Assembly: GCF_004551525.1 (NCBI RefSeq)
Contig: NZ_SATR01000003.1
Coordinates: 178,952 to 242,951, forward strand
Length of the DNA stretch: 64,000 bases
Source of the DNA: Vibrio ouci
Lineage (GTDB): Bacteria; Pseudomonadota; Gammaproteobacteria; Enterobacterales; Vibrionaceae
Direction: 5' to 3'
Positions 40,156 to 50,650 of the stretch are shown in pieces; the first letter of the stretch is position 1; every line of letters begins with the position of its first letter. The notes beneath the pieces were generated by a model. It was not told the origin of the DNA, made no database searches, and saw only the letters and a list, made by a program, of their open reading frames with translations. The translations under genes and the position numbers were made by a program.

Positions 40156-41012
40156 CCGCTACGATGTTTTAGACCATCGAACAGTCCCTTCCAAGGCATT
40201 AGGGGGAGTATGATCATTACTATCCCTAATGTCGTCAGCCAGTTAGGCACTTCGTTAAACCACGCAATGCCAAACAGCGCGACAAAGACTAACCCCGAAT
40301 TTTCTGCCACTGCAATATTGTTAGCTGGCGCTCTTTGATAGGCCATAACGGCTAGCCCGTTGTAGGCCAGTATTAATCCTGCGCTAGTTAGAATAAGCAA
40401 GATCTGATTGAATGATATTGGTGCCCAATTGAGCGCGGCTAAGAACACCGATACCGGCAAAGAAAGCAACGATGTCCAAAACAGTGTGCTAATGACGCTT
40501 TGGCTTGCTGGTAGCTTACGTGCAGTGATGTTGAATAAGGCCAAGGTCAGCGTTGTACCTAGGGCAAATATTGCAGCCCAATGGAACTCAGTCGGCCTTA
40601 ACACTACCATCATACCAACAAAGCCAAATAGGGTTGCCCCTACTCGATGCACGCTTGGTTTTTCTTTCAGTAATAACGCTGATAGCGGCAACATCACCAA
40701 TGGTGCGGCATAGAATACAGCATTGGCCGTGGCTAATGTTAGATGGGTAATCGCGACGACCATACAGCCGCTACCTATGATGATCAGGTGGGCGCGCAAT
40801 AGGTTTATTTTTGGATGTGTCAGTGCGCGTTGTTGTTTGCTCTGTCGCCACCAAAATGGCGCAATAACCAATGTCGATAACAACTGGCGAATAAAAATAT
40901 ATTGAAACGCCGACACCTCCCCATGAAGCAACTTCACTGCCACGTCGGATAGCGACGCAGCAAGGTTACCGAGTACTAATAGCAGGATTGCAGAGTAGGC
41001 GGCCGAGCGCAT
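40101..41012 (-). CDS. EamA/DMT family transporter
   Basis: 303 residues with ten predicted membrane helices in two EamA halves (about 8-140 and 150-285), the drug/metabolite transporter superfamily. The substrate is unknown; relatives move amino acids, nucleobases or S-adenosylmethionine. It starts four bases after the elaA stop on the minus strand, so the two form an operon. Its last 18 codons overlap the 3' end of the ytfB-like gene. Confidence 0.85.
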   Translation of the reverse strand: MRSAAYSAILLLVLGNLAASLSDVAVKLLHGEVSAFQYIFIRQLLSTLVIAPFWWRQSKQQRALTHPKINLLRAHLIIIGSGCMVVAITHLTLATANAVFYAAPLVMLPLSALLLKEKPSVHRVGATLFGFVGMMVVLRPTEFHWAAIFALGTTLTLALFNITARKLPASQSVISTLFWTSLLSLPVSVFLAALNWAPISFNQILLILTSAGLILAYNGLAVMAYQRAPANNIAVAENSGLVFVALFGIAWFNEVPNWLTTLGIVMIILPLMPWKGLFDGLKHRSGYLLRPKPPSDKRKNITD

Positions 41013-41016
41013 TGTA

Positions 41017-41469
41017 TTACTTATCCAATCTCATATCGATATGAGGGATATCATCTTCAAGGTACATCTCAGAGGTTTGAACGAAGCCATGCTTGGCGTA
41101 GAAACTCGCAAGATGCTCTTGTGCGCCAATTTCGATGCTATCACCTGGCCATAGCAATTCACACCCTTGCAATGCTTGTTGAAGTAATTGATGACCAAGT
41201 CCGCCGCCACGTTTAGCTTCTGCGGTTGCTACGCGGCCAATACTAACCGATGGGTAGCTGATGCCACTTGGCAGTAATCGGGCGCAGGCTATCAATTCTT
41301 CACCTTGGTAACCCAATAGATGGTGGACACCCGCTTGGTGGTCTTTGTCATCAAGTTCAGGGTAAGGGCAAGTTTGTTCAACGACAAAGACGTTAACTCT
41401 AAGCTTGAGAAGCTGATAAAGCTGACTAGTGGTTAAATCTGAAAAAGGGGTAAGTTGCCAAGTGATCAT
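41017..41469 (-). CDS. elaA: GNAT family N-acetyltransferase ElaA
   Basis: 150 residues of the ElaA family within the GNAT acyltransferases: L-R-V-N-V-F-V-V-E-Q-x-C-P-Y near residue 30, the acetyl-CoA loop G-R-V-A-T..R-G-G-G-L-G-H-Q-L-L near 78-95, and G-A-Q-E-H-L-A-S-F-Y..G-F near 120. The acceptor is unknown. The first gene of a pair with the EamA transporter. Confidence 0.88.
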   Translation of the reverse strand: MITWQLTPFSDLTTSQLYQLLKLRVNVFVVEQTCPYPELDDKDHQAGVHHLLGYQGEELIACARLLPSGISYPSVSIGRVATAEAKRGGGLGHQLLQQALQGCELLWPGDSIEIGAQEHLASFYAKHGFVQTSEMYLEDDIPHIDMRLDK

Positions 41470-41543
41470 ACGATTTCGTCTTCAATAAGTGATAAGGCGA
41501 ATCTAGCAAGTCACTACCTCGGCTGCATTAACAATTGTTAACT

Positions 41544-42101
41544 TTATTGGCGATTTTTGATCCTACTTAAACTGATCGGAGTGATACCTAAATACGCCGC
41601 AATTTGGTAATCATTCAATCGCTTCAGTAGCTCAGGATAGTGCTGACAGAACAGTTCATAGCGTTCTTCAGGACTGTAAAGCAGCATAAAGCGCTCTTTG
41701 TTCTCTTTATACATCAGTTGAGTTTCGAGCAGTTTAAGATAAATGCTGTGCTTCTCCTCGCGCCAAACGCGTAACGTTTCTATCGGCAGTGACAGAATTG
41801 AGCAAGGCGTGAGAGATTCAAGTAAATAAGGAGATGGTTGCTGCTTGATGAGGCTTTCAAAGCCAATTATCCAGTCATTTTCCCAATAGAACTCTTTACT
41901 AAATTCTTTGCCTTTATCGGTTAAATAGGCCGAGTGGCAGATGCCTTCAATCAGAAAGTGTATCTCACAGGCGACTTCCCCTTGATGAAGCAATATATGG
42001 CGGGTAGGAAGCTCAATAAATTGTGCACTGTCAGATAACTGAGTAATTTCTTGCGGGGTAAAGCCGTTATTAGCCAACTGTTGTTGGAAAGCGTCAAACA
42101 T
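41544..42101 (-). CDS. Crp/Fnr-type transcriptional regulator
   Basis: 185 residues with a cyclic-nucleotide-binding-like beta barrel (about 25-115, L-L-H-Q-G-E-V-A-C-E-I-H-F-L-I-E-G) and a short C-terminal helix-turn-helix (Y-Q-I-A-A-Y-L-G-I-T-P-I-S-L-S-R-I-K). It lacks the R-S/T pair CRP uses to hold cAMP, so the ligand is unknown. The DNA-binding part is smaller than in CRP. The ATG at 42101 is preferred to a TTG two codons earlier. It runs with elaA, 74 bases upstream of it. Confidence 0.82.
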   Translation of the reverse strand: MFDAFQQQLANNGFTPQEITQLSDSAQFIELPTRHILLHQGEVACEIHFLIEGICHSAYLTDKGKEFSKEFYWENDWIIGFESLIKQQPSPYLLESLTPCSILSLPIETLRVWREEKHSIYLKLLETQLMYKENKERFMLLYSPEERYELFCQHYPELLKRLNDYQIAAYLGITPISLSRIKNRQ

Positions 42102-42178
42102 AGTCAAATTCAGTGGATAAAAGTGATAGCCAAGAGTGTAGCTTAAATCTATATCTGGGTGTGAGAGGGATGAAAATA

Positions 42179-42209
42179 CAAAAAAGCCGCAACCTAGGGC
42201 CGCGGCTTT
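42179..42209 (-). terminator. Terminator of cpdB
   Basis: On the minus strand AAAGCCGC (42209-42202) pairs with GCGGCTTT (42190-42183), and the T run continues to 42181. Confidence 0.8.
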
Positions 42210-42228
42210 GAATGCTTCTAATCAGAAA

Positions 42229-44190
42229 TTATTTCTGCAGATCGATCTGGTATACAGCGAAACCAACATCGTCAGTGCCAACACGTTTCATTGGGTACTG
42301 ACCTTTCTCTTCGATAAACTTCGCAGCTTTATCGCTTGGTGAAGTTTCAAAGCGGATGTCTAACTGCTTATCAGATTTGATTGGTGCAAATCTCCAGTTG
42401 TTGTCTGCACTCGGCGTGAACTCACCTTTTTCATTACTTACACGAGTGATGTAAGAAGCGATAACAGAGCGGTTTTCATCAGGAGAGTCGAAAGCGACAA
42501 ACTCAGAACCAGTGCCAGGGAACTTGTTGCTGTATGCACGGTAGTTGTTAGTTGCAATAATGAAGTCTTGCTTCATATCGATTGGCTTACCTTGGTAAGT
42601 CAGATTAACAATACGCTCTGCGCCATCGTTAATTAGCTTACAGTCACCATCGTATTTCGCTGGCTTAGTAACATCGATTTGGTAGTTCAGGCCGTCAATA
42701 ACGTCGAAGTTATAAGTACGGAAACCATCCCAGTCGATCAGGCTTTGAGGCTCTGTGCTGTTAACGTCAATTTGCTTAAATTGACCTGCTGTACACTCTA
42801 GCCACTCCTTCACTTCTTTACCGCTTACCTTCATCGCAACTAGCGTGTTCGGGTATAGGTAAAGGTCGGCCGCGTTACGGAACGTTAGCTGACCAGATTC
42901 AACTTCCGTGAAGTTTGCTGGATCATTTTTACGGCCGCCCGCTTTAAATGGCGCTGCTGCAGAAAGCACTGGGATATCAGATAGGTCAGGGTCGCCTTGG
43001 ATAAAGCGCTCAACATAATCTTTTTGCGCTAGGTTAACGATTTGTACTGTTGGGTCGTCTTGAACCAGTGCTAAGAAGCTGTACATCACATCATTCGCTT
43101 TACCAATTGGCTGGTTAACGAATTCACGCGTGCCTTTATGGTCAGCTTCGAGTGCTTTAACCATGCCAGCGTCTGCTTCCGCTAGAGACTTCTTGCTAGC
43201 CTTGTCAAAAATAGGGCGAGCTTCAGATTGGCCGTCAACTACAGTCCATTTGCCATCTTTCTCTTTTAATTCAAGGTCGATAACACCTACGTGGCTACCC
43301 CAGCGGCCCGGCATTACTGATGCTACGCCATTGATGGTGCCTTTTTGGTTATCTACGCCTTGAATATTGTCAAAGCCTTTACCTGGGAATACGGCGTGTG
43401 AGTGACCAAAGGCAATCGCATCGATGCCTTCAACTTCTGCAAGGTAGTAAGTTGAGTTTTCAGCGCCGTGTTTGTATGGATCAGAGGCTACACCAGAGTG
43501 AGGGATCGCAACGATTACGTCAGCGCCTTCTTTCTTCATTTGAGGAACAAGCTCTTCAGCTGATTCTTTGATGTCTTTAGCGAAGACTTTGCCTTCTAGG
43601 TTTTTCTTATCCCAAACCATGATTTGTGGTGGGACAAAACCGATGTAACCCACTTTAATTTCATGCTCAACGCCGTCTACATCTTTAAAAGTGTCTGATT
43701 TGATGATGTATGGCTTGAAGTAGTGCTTACCTGTTTTCTTATCGAAAACGTTGGCACTGATGTATGGGAAGTCTGCGTCGTTGATAGTTTCCGCTAGGAA
43801 CTCAAGGCCGTAGTTAAATTCATGGTTACCAATGTTACCTACATCGTAGTTTAGCTGGTTCATTGCTTTGTAAACTGGGTGTACTTCACCAGCTTCAATG
43901 CCTTTAGCTGCCATGTAGTCGCCCATTGGACTACCTTGGATAAGGTCACCATTATCAACAAGAACGCTGTTTTCGACTTCTGCACGAGCTTGCTTAACTA
44001 GAGTAGCGGCACGAGTTAGACCAATTTTTTGTGACGGTTTGTCCTTGTAGTAGTCGTAATCCATGACGTTAGTGTGAATGTCAGTCGTTTCGACAATACG
44101 TAGTTTGATTGTATCTGCCATAGCTGGGCCAGCCATAGTCAACATACCACCTAGTACAGCAAGAGACAGAGGTTTCACTGCTACTTTCAT
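42229..44190 (-). CDS. cpdB: Periplasmic 2',3'-cyclic-nucleotide 2'-phosphodiesterase / 3'-nucleotidase
   Basis: 653 residues (E. coli 647) with a signal peptide ending A-M-A near residue 25. The N-terminal metallophosphatase domain (about 27-360) holds [24 protein letters not shown] and F-G-H-S-H, the bimetal ligands. The C-terminal 5'-nucleotidase domain (about 370-600) binds the nucleotide base. It releases nucleosides from 3'-nucleotides and 2',3'-cyclic nucleotides in the periplasm. CGGAG precedes the ATG. Confidence 0.95.
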   Translation of the reverse strand: MKVAVKPLSLAVLGGMLTMAGPAMADTIKLRIVETTDIHTNVMDYDYYKDKPSQKIGLTRAATLVKQARAEVENSVLVDNGDLIQGSPMGDYMAAKGIEAGEVHPVYKAMNQLNYDVGNIGNHEFNYGLEFLAETINDADFPYISANVFDKKTGKHYFKPYIIKSDTFKDVDGVEHEIKVGYIGFVPPQIMVWDKKNLEGKVFAKDIKESAEELVPQMKKEGADVIVAIPHSGVASDPYKHGAENSTYYLAEVEGIDAIAFGHSHAVFPGKGFDNIQGVDNQKGTINGVASVMPGRWGSHVGVIDLELKEKDGKWTVVDGQSEARPIFDKASKKSLAEADAGMVKALEADHKGTREFVNQPIGKANDVMYSFLALVQDDPTVQIVNLAQKDYVERFIQGDPDLSDIPVLSAAAPFKAGGRKNDPANFTEVESGQLTFRNAADLYLYPNTLVAMKVSGKEVKEWLECTAGQFKQIDVNSTEPQSLIDWDGFRTYNFDVIDGLNYQIDVTKPAKYDGDCKLINDGAERIVNLTYQGKPIDMKQDFIIATNNYRAYSNKFPGTGSEFVAFDSPDENRSVIASYITRVSNEKGEFTPSADNNWRFAPIKSDKQLDIRFETSPSDKAAKFIEEKGQYPMKRVGTDDVGFAVYQIDLQK

Positions 44191-44451
44191 TTTTAAGCTC
44201 CGATAGCGTTAAGTTAGACGTCGCTTAATGTAACAAAATGGCATGAAACAATGACTTCAGTGAATGGTAAAGTGTGATCTTGACCAATTACTTTATGGCG
44301 TTCTGCCTAGAGTCTCTCAAAAATGATCAAATCGTAATCACTTATAACAAATCTTCTTATCAGAAATTGATATAAAAAATGAAATTTTAGAATTTCCGGT
44401 AATATAACTACAGCGCCATAATGCCCAAAGAGAAATGGAAAGGGTGACATT

Positions 44452-45321
44452 ATGGCGAGCAAGGATACGATCTCTCAATTCCCATTGAGTAGTCAGCACG
44501 CACAGCGCAGCAATCGAAAAGATCTGAATTCAATCGGGCAGAGTCTCCTTGGTCAAGGTGAAGTGGCGCTTGTCGGTTCAGGTCCGGGTGATGTCGAACT
44601 ACTGACTCTCAAAGCGATTCGCTTCTTACAGCAAGCCGACGTGGTTCTTTATGACTACCTTGTCTCGGATGAGATTATGGCGCTAGTACCAAGCGACACC
44701 ATTTTAGTTTGTGTCGGTAAGCGCGCTGGTCACCATAGCGTCCCACAAGAGAAAACCAATCAGCTATTAGTCGACTTTGCTAAGCAAGGCCATCGTGTAG
44801 TTCGCATTAAAGGTGGCGATCCATTTATGTTTGGCCGTGGTGGTGAAGAGCTCGAAGTGCTGGCTGATGCTGGTATCTCATTTCAAGTCATTCCTGGCAT
44901 TACCGCAGCAGCGGGTGCGACAGCTTATGCAGGCATTCCATTGACTCACCGTGATTATGCGCAGTCTGCGATGTTCATTACGGGCCACTTAAAAGCAGAA
45001 AGCGATCAAATGGACTGGTCAACGCTCGCTCGTGGCAATCAAACGTTGGTGATTTATATGGGGCTGATGAAGTCCGAGTACATTGAAAACCAATTGATTG
45101 AACATGGTCGCAATCCAGAGACGCCGATCGCCATTATTGAGCGTGGTACTCAATCAACTCAAAGAATTTTTAAAGGTCAGCTATCTCAACTGGCTGAACT
45201 TGCTAAAGACGCGCAATCGCCGTCTCTTATCGTCATTGGCGAAGTGGTGTCACTGTCAGAGAAGCTGGCGTGGTTCACTCCAGAGCCACAGCAACAACCT
45301 CAACAACGCCAATTTGCATAA
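44452..45321 (+). CDS. cobA: Uroporphyrinogen-III C-methyltransferase
   Basis: 289 residues of the SUMT class, which makes precorrin-2, the precursor of siroheme and cobalamin, from uroporphyrinogen III and two S-adenosylmethionines. V-G-S-G-P-G-D at 41-47 and [16 protein letters not shown] near 122 are the SAM-binding and signature motifs. About 35 N-terminal residues precede the conserved fold. No CysG-type dehydrogenase/ferrochelatase domain is attached. It heads the sulfate-activation operon, which fits siroheme supply for the CysI sulfite reductase at 61 kb. Confidence 0.93.
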   Translation: MASKDTISQFPLSSQHAQRSNRKDLNSIGQSLLGQGEVALVGSGPGDVELLTLKAIRFLQQADVVLYDYLVSDEIMALVPSDTILVCVGKRAGHHSVPQEKTNQLLVDFAKQGHRVVRIKGGDPFMFGRGGEELEVLADAGISFQVIPGITAAAGATAYAGIPLTHRDYAQSAMFITGHLKAESDQMDWSTLARGNQTLVIYMGLMKSEYIENQLIEHGRNPETPIAIIERGTQSTQRIFKGQLSQLAELAKDAQSPSLIVIGEVVSLSEKLAWFTPEPQQQPQQRQFA

Positions 45322-45373
45322 CTCATTATTTGATTAGTCGAAGCTCATGATGAGCCTTAAAGGAAGCACTAAC

Positions 45374-46282
45374 ATGGACCAAGAACGTTTAACCCACCTA
45401 AAGCAGCTAGAAGCGGAGAGTATTCATATCATCCGTGAAGTTGCCGCTGAGTTTGATAACCCAGTGATGATGTACTCGATAGGTAAAGATTCATCGGTGA
45501 TGCTACATCTTGCTCGTAAAGCATTTTACCCAGGTAAGATTCCATTCCCGTTGCTGCACGTGGATACCGATTGGAAATTCAAAGAGATGATCGAGTTCCG
45601 CGATCGCACCGCGGAAAAGTATGGCTTTGAGCTTTTGGTTCACAAGAACCCAGAAGGTCTCGCGATGGGTTGTAGTCCATTTGTGCATGGCTCATCGAAG
45701 CATACGGACATCATGAAAACTCAAGGCCTAAAACAGGCGCTGAACAAGTACGGTTTTGACGCTGCATTTGGTGGTGCTCGCCGTGATGAAGAGAAATCTC
45801 GTGCTAAAGAGCGAGTCTATTCATTCCGCGATAAAAACCATACTTGGGATCCAAAGAACCAGCGTCCAGAGCTATGGAAAACCTACAACGGACAGATCAA
45901 CAAGGGTGAAAGCATCCGAGTCTTCCCGTTATCAAACTGGACTGAGCTGGATATCTGGCAATACATCTACCTAGAGAACATCGAAATTGTCCCACTTTAC
46001 CTAGCGGACAAGCGCCCAGTCGTAGAGCGTGATGGCATGCTGATCATGGTCGATGACGATCGTATGGAGCTTCAACCGGGTGAGAAGATCGAAGAGAAGA
46101 GTGTGCGATTCCGTACTCTCGGCTGCTACCCACTAACGGGGGCGATTGAATCAGAAGCGAATACCCTGACCGGCATTATTGAAGAGATGTTAGTCGCGAC
46201 TTCAAGTGAGCGACAAGGACGAGCGATCGACCACGATCAGTCAGGATCGATGGAACTGAAAAAGCGTCAAGGTTATTTCTAA
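45374..46282 (+). CDS. cysD: Sulfate adenylyltransferase subunit 2
   Basis: 302 residues, the E. coli length, with start M-D-Q-E-R-L-T-H-L. It makes adenosine 5'-phosphosulfate from ATP and sulfate, driven by GTP hydrolysis on CysN. The PP-loop Y-S-I-G-K-D-S-S-V near residue 38 is intact. The ATG at 45374 follows AAGGAAG; an in-frame ATG nine codons earlier gives unlikely residues. 52 bases after cobA, 20 before cysN. Confidence 0.97.
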   Translation: MDQERLTHLKQLEAESIHIIREVAAEFDNPVMMYSIGKDSSVMLHLARKAFYPGKIPFPLLHVDTDWKFKEMIEFRDRTAEKYGFELLVHKNPEGLAMGCSPFVHGSSKHTDIMKTQGLKQALNKYGFDAAFGGARRDEEKSRAKERVYSFRDKNHTWDPKNQRPELWKTYNGQINKGESIRVFPLSNWTELDIWQYIYLENIEIVPLYLADKRPVVERDGMLIMVDDDRMELQPGEKIEEKSVRFRTLGCYPLTGAIESEANTLTGIIEEMLVATSSERQGRAIDHDQSGSMELKKRQGYF

Positions 46283-46302
46283 TAAGGATCTAAGGAAAGA
46301 AA

Positions 46303-47730
46303 ATGAATAGCGCAGTTGAAGCTCAACTCGAAGAGCTTGGTATCGAAGGATACCTAAAACAACATCAATACAAATCACTACTTAGATTCCTAACTTGTGG
46401 TTCTGTAGACGATGGCAAAAGTACACTGATTGGTCGCTTACTGCATGACTCTAAGCAAATTTATGAAGATCAGCTAGCGGCCGTTCACAATGATAGCCAA
46501 CGTGTTGGTACAACCGGTGAGCGTCCAGATTTGGCATTGTTGGTTGATGGTCTGCAAGCAGAACGTGAACAAGGCATTACCATTGATGTGGCATACCGCT
46601 ACTTCTCGACGCAAAAACGTAAGTTCATCATTGCTGATACGCCAGGACACGAGCAGTACACTCGTAATATGGCGACGGGCGCCTCTACTTGTGACCTCGC
46701 GGTGATCTTAATTGATGCACGTAAAGGGGTATTAGATCAGACACGTCGTCACTCGTTTATCTCAAACCTATTAGGTCTTAAGCACTTTGTTGTCGCGGTA
46801 AACAAAATGGATCTGGTTGATTACTCACAAGATCGCTTTGAGCAAATTCGTGATGAGTACTTAGAGTTCTCGAAAAACCTACAAGGTGAAACTGACATCC
46901 AGATTCTGCCGCTGTCTGCTCTAGAGGGCGATAACGTAGTTGAAGCAAGTCAAAACCTAAGTTGGTTTGAAGGCCCGTCATTACTTGAGATTCTCGAGAA
47001 TGTTGATGTTGACCAAGACAAAGAAATCGGTGAGTTCCGTTTCCCCGTCCAATACGTTAATCGACCAAACCTCGATTTCCGTGGTTTTGCCGGCACGATT
47101 GCATCAGGCTCAGTAAAAGTAGGTGATGAAGTTAAAGCATTGCCTTCTGGTAAAACATCGAAAGTAGCTCGCATTGTGACATTTGATGGTGACTTAGAGC
47201 AGGCTCAAGCGGGTCTAGCGGTAACGCTGACGCTTGAAGATGAGATTGATATTAGCCGTGGTGACTTGATTGTGTTGGAGAATGCACAGGTTGAGTCGAG
47301 CAACCACCTACTTGCGGATGTGGTATGGATGACCGAGCAGGCGCTGCAACCGGGGCGTGAATATGACATCAAGATCGCGGGTAAGAAAACCGTAGGTCGC
47401 GTTGAATCCATTCGTCATCAATACGATATCAATAACCTTTCGACCCACAGTGCGGTTGAGTTGCCACTCAATGGTATTGGACTGTGTGAGTGGACACTAA
47501 CTGAGTCTGTGGCACTGGATAACTATCTAGCGACCCAAGACACAGGGGGCTTTATCATCATTGACCGCCTAACCAACGTTACCGTCGGTGCAGGTCTGGT
47601 ACGTGAGAGTCTATCTAGTGTCGAAACCAACACGACCGATATTTCAGCGTTTGAACTTGAGCTTAATGCTTTAGTTCGTAAGCACTTCCCACACTGGGAA
47701 GCGAAAGATATCAGTCAATTGCTTAAGTAA
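46303..47730 (+). CDS. cysN: Sulfate adenylyltransferase subunit 1 (GTPase)
   Basis: 475 residues, as in E. coli. A translation-factor-type GTPase that powers CysD. G1 G-S-V-D-D-G-K-S-T at 33-41, [12 protein letters not shown] near 109 and N-K-M-D near 166 are complete, followed by two beta-barrel domains as in EF-Tu. AAGGAAAG precedes the ATG. No CysC domain is fused; cysC is a separate gene further down. Confidence 0.97.
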   Translation: MNSAVEAQLEELGIEGYLKQHQYKSLLRFLTCGSVDDGKSTLIGRLLHDSKQIYEDQLAAVHNDSQRVGTTGERPDLALLVDGLQAEREQGITIDVAYRYFSTQKRKFIIADTPGHEQYTRNMATGASTCDLAVILIDARKGVLDQTRRHSFISNLLGLKHFVVAVNKMDLVDYSQDRFEQIRDEYLEFSKNLQGETDIQILPLSALEGDNVVEASQNLSWFEGPSLLEILENVDVDQDKEIGEFRFPVQYVNRPNLDFRGFAGTIASGSVKVGDEVKALPSGKTSKVARIVTFDGDLEQAQAGLAVTLTLEDEIDISRGDLIVLENAQVESSNHLLADVVWMTEQALQPGREYDIKIAGKKTVGRVESIRHQYDINNLSTHSAVELPLNGIGLCEWTLTESVALDNYLATQDTGGFIIIDRLTNVTVGAGLVRESLSSVETNTTDISAFELELNALVRKHFPHWEAKDISQLLK

Positions 47731-47755
47731 ACATTCAGAGTTTCAAGGAAGCATT

Positions 47756-49480
47756 ATGTGGCAGCAAGGATTTGTACTGGCAATTTTACTTGGCATAGTA
47801 ACTTGCTTACTGACAACGCGAATCAAGCCAAGTCATATCTTTGCTGGCGCTGCATTTATTGCCTTTCTTGCTGGGATGATAGACGTTAGTGAAGTTGCAA
47901 CCAATTTCACTAACTCTTCCTTACTTACTTTAGTACTGCTGATCTTAGCGTCAGCAGCACTAGAAAAAACTCGCCTAATTAGTTGGGTAGGGCGCTCTCT
48001 GTCCACTGGGCGTTTAGGCACTGTTGTCGCTAAATTGGGTTTATCGACCGCATTACTTTCCTCATTTACTAATAACACCGCAGTGGTTGTGTCGTTGATT
48101 AGTGCGATTAAACGTAATCAGCAACATGCGCCATCAAAGCTGTTAATTCCGCTTTCCTACACTGCGATCCTTGGTGGTACGCTTACTTTGATCGGCACAT
48201 CCACCAACTTGATCATTAATAGCTTTGTTGAAGATGCAGGCTTACCAAGTTTGAGTTTTTTTGCTCCGACAATGATCGGTCTGTCAGTCTTGGTCGGCGG
48301 CTTGTTGATCTTGATCCCGCTCAGTTACTTACTGCCCAACTATGATGATCAAAACCAAGATGAACTGCCTTATTTCTTAGAGGCAAGGGTAGAGCCTGGC
48401 TCACCATTAGTCGGACGCAGCATTAGTGAAAACAATCTGCGTGCGCTACGAAAGCTGTTTTTGGCTGAGGTGGTACGAGATGGTGAAACGATGCCATCTG
48501 TTGAGCCTGACTTTATTTTGCAAGCCCGAGATAGACTGCTGTTCTGTGGTGATATTGAAAGTGTCGCGACGCTACAAGAAATTCAAGGTCTAACGCTATT
48601 TGGTCAACATCACTTAAATGGCCAAGGCTTCGTAGAAGTCGTGGTGAGCTCATCAGCCAGTTTTTGCAATAAAACCTTAAAGTCGAGTCACTTTCGCGAT
48701 CGTTTTGATGCGGTTGTCGTTGCGATTCGCCGTGGTCACGAACGCTTACAAGGTGGATTGGGTAATATCACTTTGAATGCGGGCGATACTTTGGTGTTGG
48801 TACCTGGCAAGCGTTTTGAACAAGAGAAGCAAGCGCATCGTAAAGAGTTTGTCTTAATCAATGATTTAGATTCCAGTGCCCGTTTAGATGCAAATAAATC
48901 CTCGCTGGTGCTGGTGGGCTTTGCGAGTGTGATTGCATTGGCGTTGCTCGATATGGTGCCATTAATTAAAGGCCTATCGGTCTATTTATTGGCAGCCTTG
49001 TTTAGTGGGGTAATTCAACTTGGTGAATTACGTCGCCGCTTCCCTATCGATATTGTCGTTATTGTAGGTTCGGCACTTTCTATTGCTCAGCTTATGTTAT
49101 CGACTGGCTTATCGATCAGTTTGGGTCAGATGTTTATTGAAGGCTTTAACGGTTGGGGAGTATTTGGTGCACTGGTCGCGACGTACTTGTTAACGCTTAT
49201 CTTGACTGAGCTTGTCACCAACAATGCGGCTGCAGCCTTGGCTTTTCCCATCGGCTATAGCATGGCGGTAGGCTATGGCGTCGACCCGATGCCTTTTATC
49301 ATGGCGGTACTGTTTGGTGCGAGTGCAAGCTTTATCTCTCCCTATGGTTATCAGACCAACTTGCTGGTCTATAGCGTAGGTAATTATAAATTAACGGACT
49401 ATGTTCGAATCGGGATTCCTATTTCAATTGTTTACTCTGTACTAGTGTTAACGCTTATCCCGATCTTCTTCCCGTTTTAA
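47756..49480 (+). CDS. SLC13-family permease with two RCK-C domains (probable sulfate uptake)
   Basis: 574 residues. Two membrane halves (about 1-190 and 385-574) each carry a conserved asparagine motif, S-F-T-N-N-T-A and V-T-N-N-A-A-A-A. Between them lie two TrkA-C/RCK-C domains (about 208-285 and 297-375), thought to be regulatory ligand-binding folds. Members beside sulfur genes transport sulfate, probably with Na+; the gene lies between cysN and cysC with gaps of 25 and 12 bases. No ABC sulfate permease is in this window. Confidence 0.85.
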   Translation: MWQQGFVLAILLGIVTCLLTTRIKPSHIFAGAAFIAFLAGMIDVSEVATNFTNSSLLTLVLLILASAALEKTRLISWVGRSLSTGRLGTVVAKLGLSTALLSSFTNNTAVVVSLISAIKRNQQHAPSKLLIPLSYTAILGGTLTLIGTSTNLIINSFVEDAGLPSLSFFAPTMIGLSVLVGGLLILIPLSYLLPNYDDQNQDELPYFLEARVEPGSPLVGRSISENNLRALRKLFLAEVVRDGETMPSVEPDFILQARDRLLFCGDIESVATLQEIQGLTLFGQHHLNGQGFVEVVVSSSASFCNKTLKSSHFRDRFDAVVVAIRRGHERLQGGLGNITLNAGDTLVLVPGKRFEQEKQAHRKEFVLINDLDSSARLDANKSSLVLVGFASVIALALLDMVPLIKGLSVYLLAALFSGVIQLGELRRRFPIDIVVIVGSALSIAQLMLSTGLSISLGQMFIEGFNGWGVFGALVATYLLTLILTELVTNNAAAALAFPIGYSMAVGYGVDPMPFIMAVLFGASASFISPYGYQTNLLVYSVGNYKLTDYVRIGIPISIVYSVLVLTLIPIFFPF

Positions 49481-49492
49481 AAGGACGCAATT

Positions 49493-50110
49493 ATGACGAC
49501 GGAGACTCCCGTTAAAGACGAAAACGTAGTGTGGCATCAACATGCTATCGACAAAGCGTTTCGTTCTCAGCTTAAAAAACAGAAGCCAGTTGTGCTTTGG
49601 TTTACTGGATTATCGGGTGCTGGCAAATCAACGGTTGCAGGTGCACTGGAAACTCGCTTGGCTAATTCTGGCTACCATACCTATCTATTAGATGGCGATA
49701 ACGTTCGTCATGGGTTATGTAGTGATCTTGGTTTTTCTGAGCAAGATCGCCGCGAGAATATTCGTCGTATTGGTGAGTTGGCTAAATTGATGGCTGATGC
49801 GGGTCTGATTGTCTTGTCGGCGTTTATCTCTCCTCACCGTGCCGAAAGGCAATTGGTAAGAGAAATGCTTCCACAAGGCGAATTCCTCGAAGTGTTTGTC
49901 AATACATCGCTTGATGTGTGTGAGCAGCGTGATCCGAAAGGGCTATACAAGAAAGCGCGCGCAGGAGAGATTAGTAATTTCACTGGTATTGATTCTGAGT
50001 ATCAAGAGCCACTGAATCCAGAGATAGACTTACTGGCGGGTGAAAAAAATATTGAGGCATTAGTCGATGACTGCCTAGCTGCACTCCAAGAGCGCGGCAT
50101 TATTGGCTAA
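49493..50110 (+). CDS. cysC: Adenylylsulfate kinase
   Basis: 205 residues (E. coli 201). It phosphorylates APS to PAPS, the substrate of CysH. The P-loop G-L-S-G-A-G-K-S-T is at 39-47, followed by [10 protein letters not shown] and [19 protein letters not shown] is the APS-binding lid. AAAGGAC precedes the ATG. Last gene of the cobA-cysC operon. Confidence 0.97.
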   Translation: MTTETPVKDENVVWHQHAIDKAFRSQLKKQKPVVLWFTGLSGAGKSTVAGALETRLANSGYHTYLLDGDNVRHGLCSDLGFSEQDRRENIRRIGELAKLMADAGLIVLSAFISPHRAERQLVREMLPQGEFLEVFVNTSLDVCEQRDPKGLYKKARAGEISNFTGIDSEYQEPLNPEIDLLAGEKNIEALVDDCLAALQERGIIG

Positions 50111-50113
50111 AAC

Positions 50114-50142
50114 TAAAAAACGCTTCCTAAGGAAGCGTTTTT
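50114..50142 (+). terminator. Terminator of the cobA-cysDN-cysC operon
   Basis: CGCTTCC / GGAAGCG with loop TAA, A6 before and T6 after. Confidence 0.9.
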
Positions 50143-50171
50143 TATATCTGATTCAACATCAAAATATTCGA

Positions 50172-50633
50172 TTATTCGAAACAAATCTCGATGAATGCAT
50201 TACCCCACTGAGATGAGAATGGCATGATGATGATCGAGCCTTCACATTTGTGGCGAATAGTATGGCCTTTACCTGATACAACAACAGGGGTTGCCATATC
50301 AAAATCAAAACCACTTTCCGCAAGGATTCGTTTCGCACCGCCAGTCACCATGTTGGTGATTTCACCAACCATATCGGTCACTTCGTCATTTAAACCGTTC
50401 GGGCGCTCGCCTAGCATGTTTTGCATGATTTCTAGAGCAAGGCTTTCGTCAAAGGTAATAGACATCGAGCCACGGCTTTGCGTGCCAACCATCCCTATTA
50501 AACCTGATACGTCCCCACGTGCAATTTCATCTTTCTTTACACGAGGTTTCTGTGGCTTCAATTCCAGTGAAGCCATCGTTTTTAAAACATTCATCAATGA
50601 TGCTAAAAACGGGTTTACAAATTCAGCGCGCAT
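50172..50633 (-). CDS. CheX-like chemotaxis phosphatase family protein
   Basis: 153 residues of the CheC/CheX/FliY fold: G-L-I-G-M-V-G..G-S-M-S-I-T-F near 45-60 and the catalytic-type helix D-M-V-G-E-I-T-N-M-V-T-G-G-A-K near 88-100 with the E-x-x-N pair. CheX removes phosphate from CheY-P in spirochaetes and Thermotoga; in Vibrio the role of such single proteins is not clear. It starts 17 bases after the zur stop with GAAGAAG upstream, so it is probably co-transcribed with zur. Confidence 0.78.
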   Translation of the reverse strand: MRAEFVNPFLASLMNVLKTMASLELKPQKPRVKKDEIARGDVSGLIGMVGTQSRGSMSITFDESLALEIMQNMLGERPNGLNDEVTDMVGEITNMVTGGAKRILAESGFDFDMATPVVVSGKGHTIRHKCEGSIIIMPFSSQWGNAFIEICFE

Positions 50634-50650
50634 AATCTTCTTCTATATCT

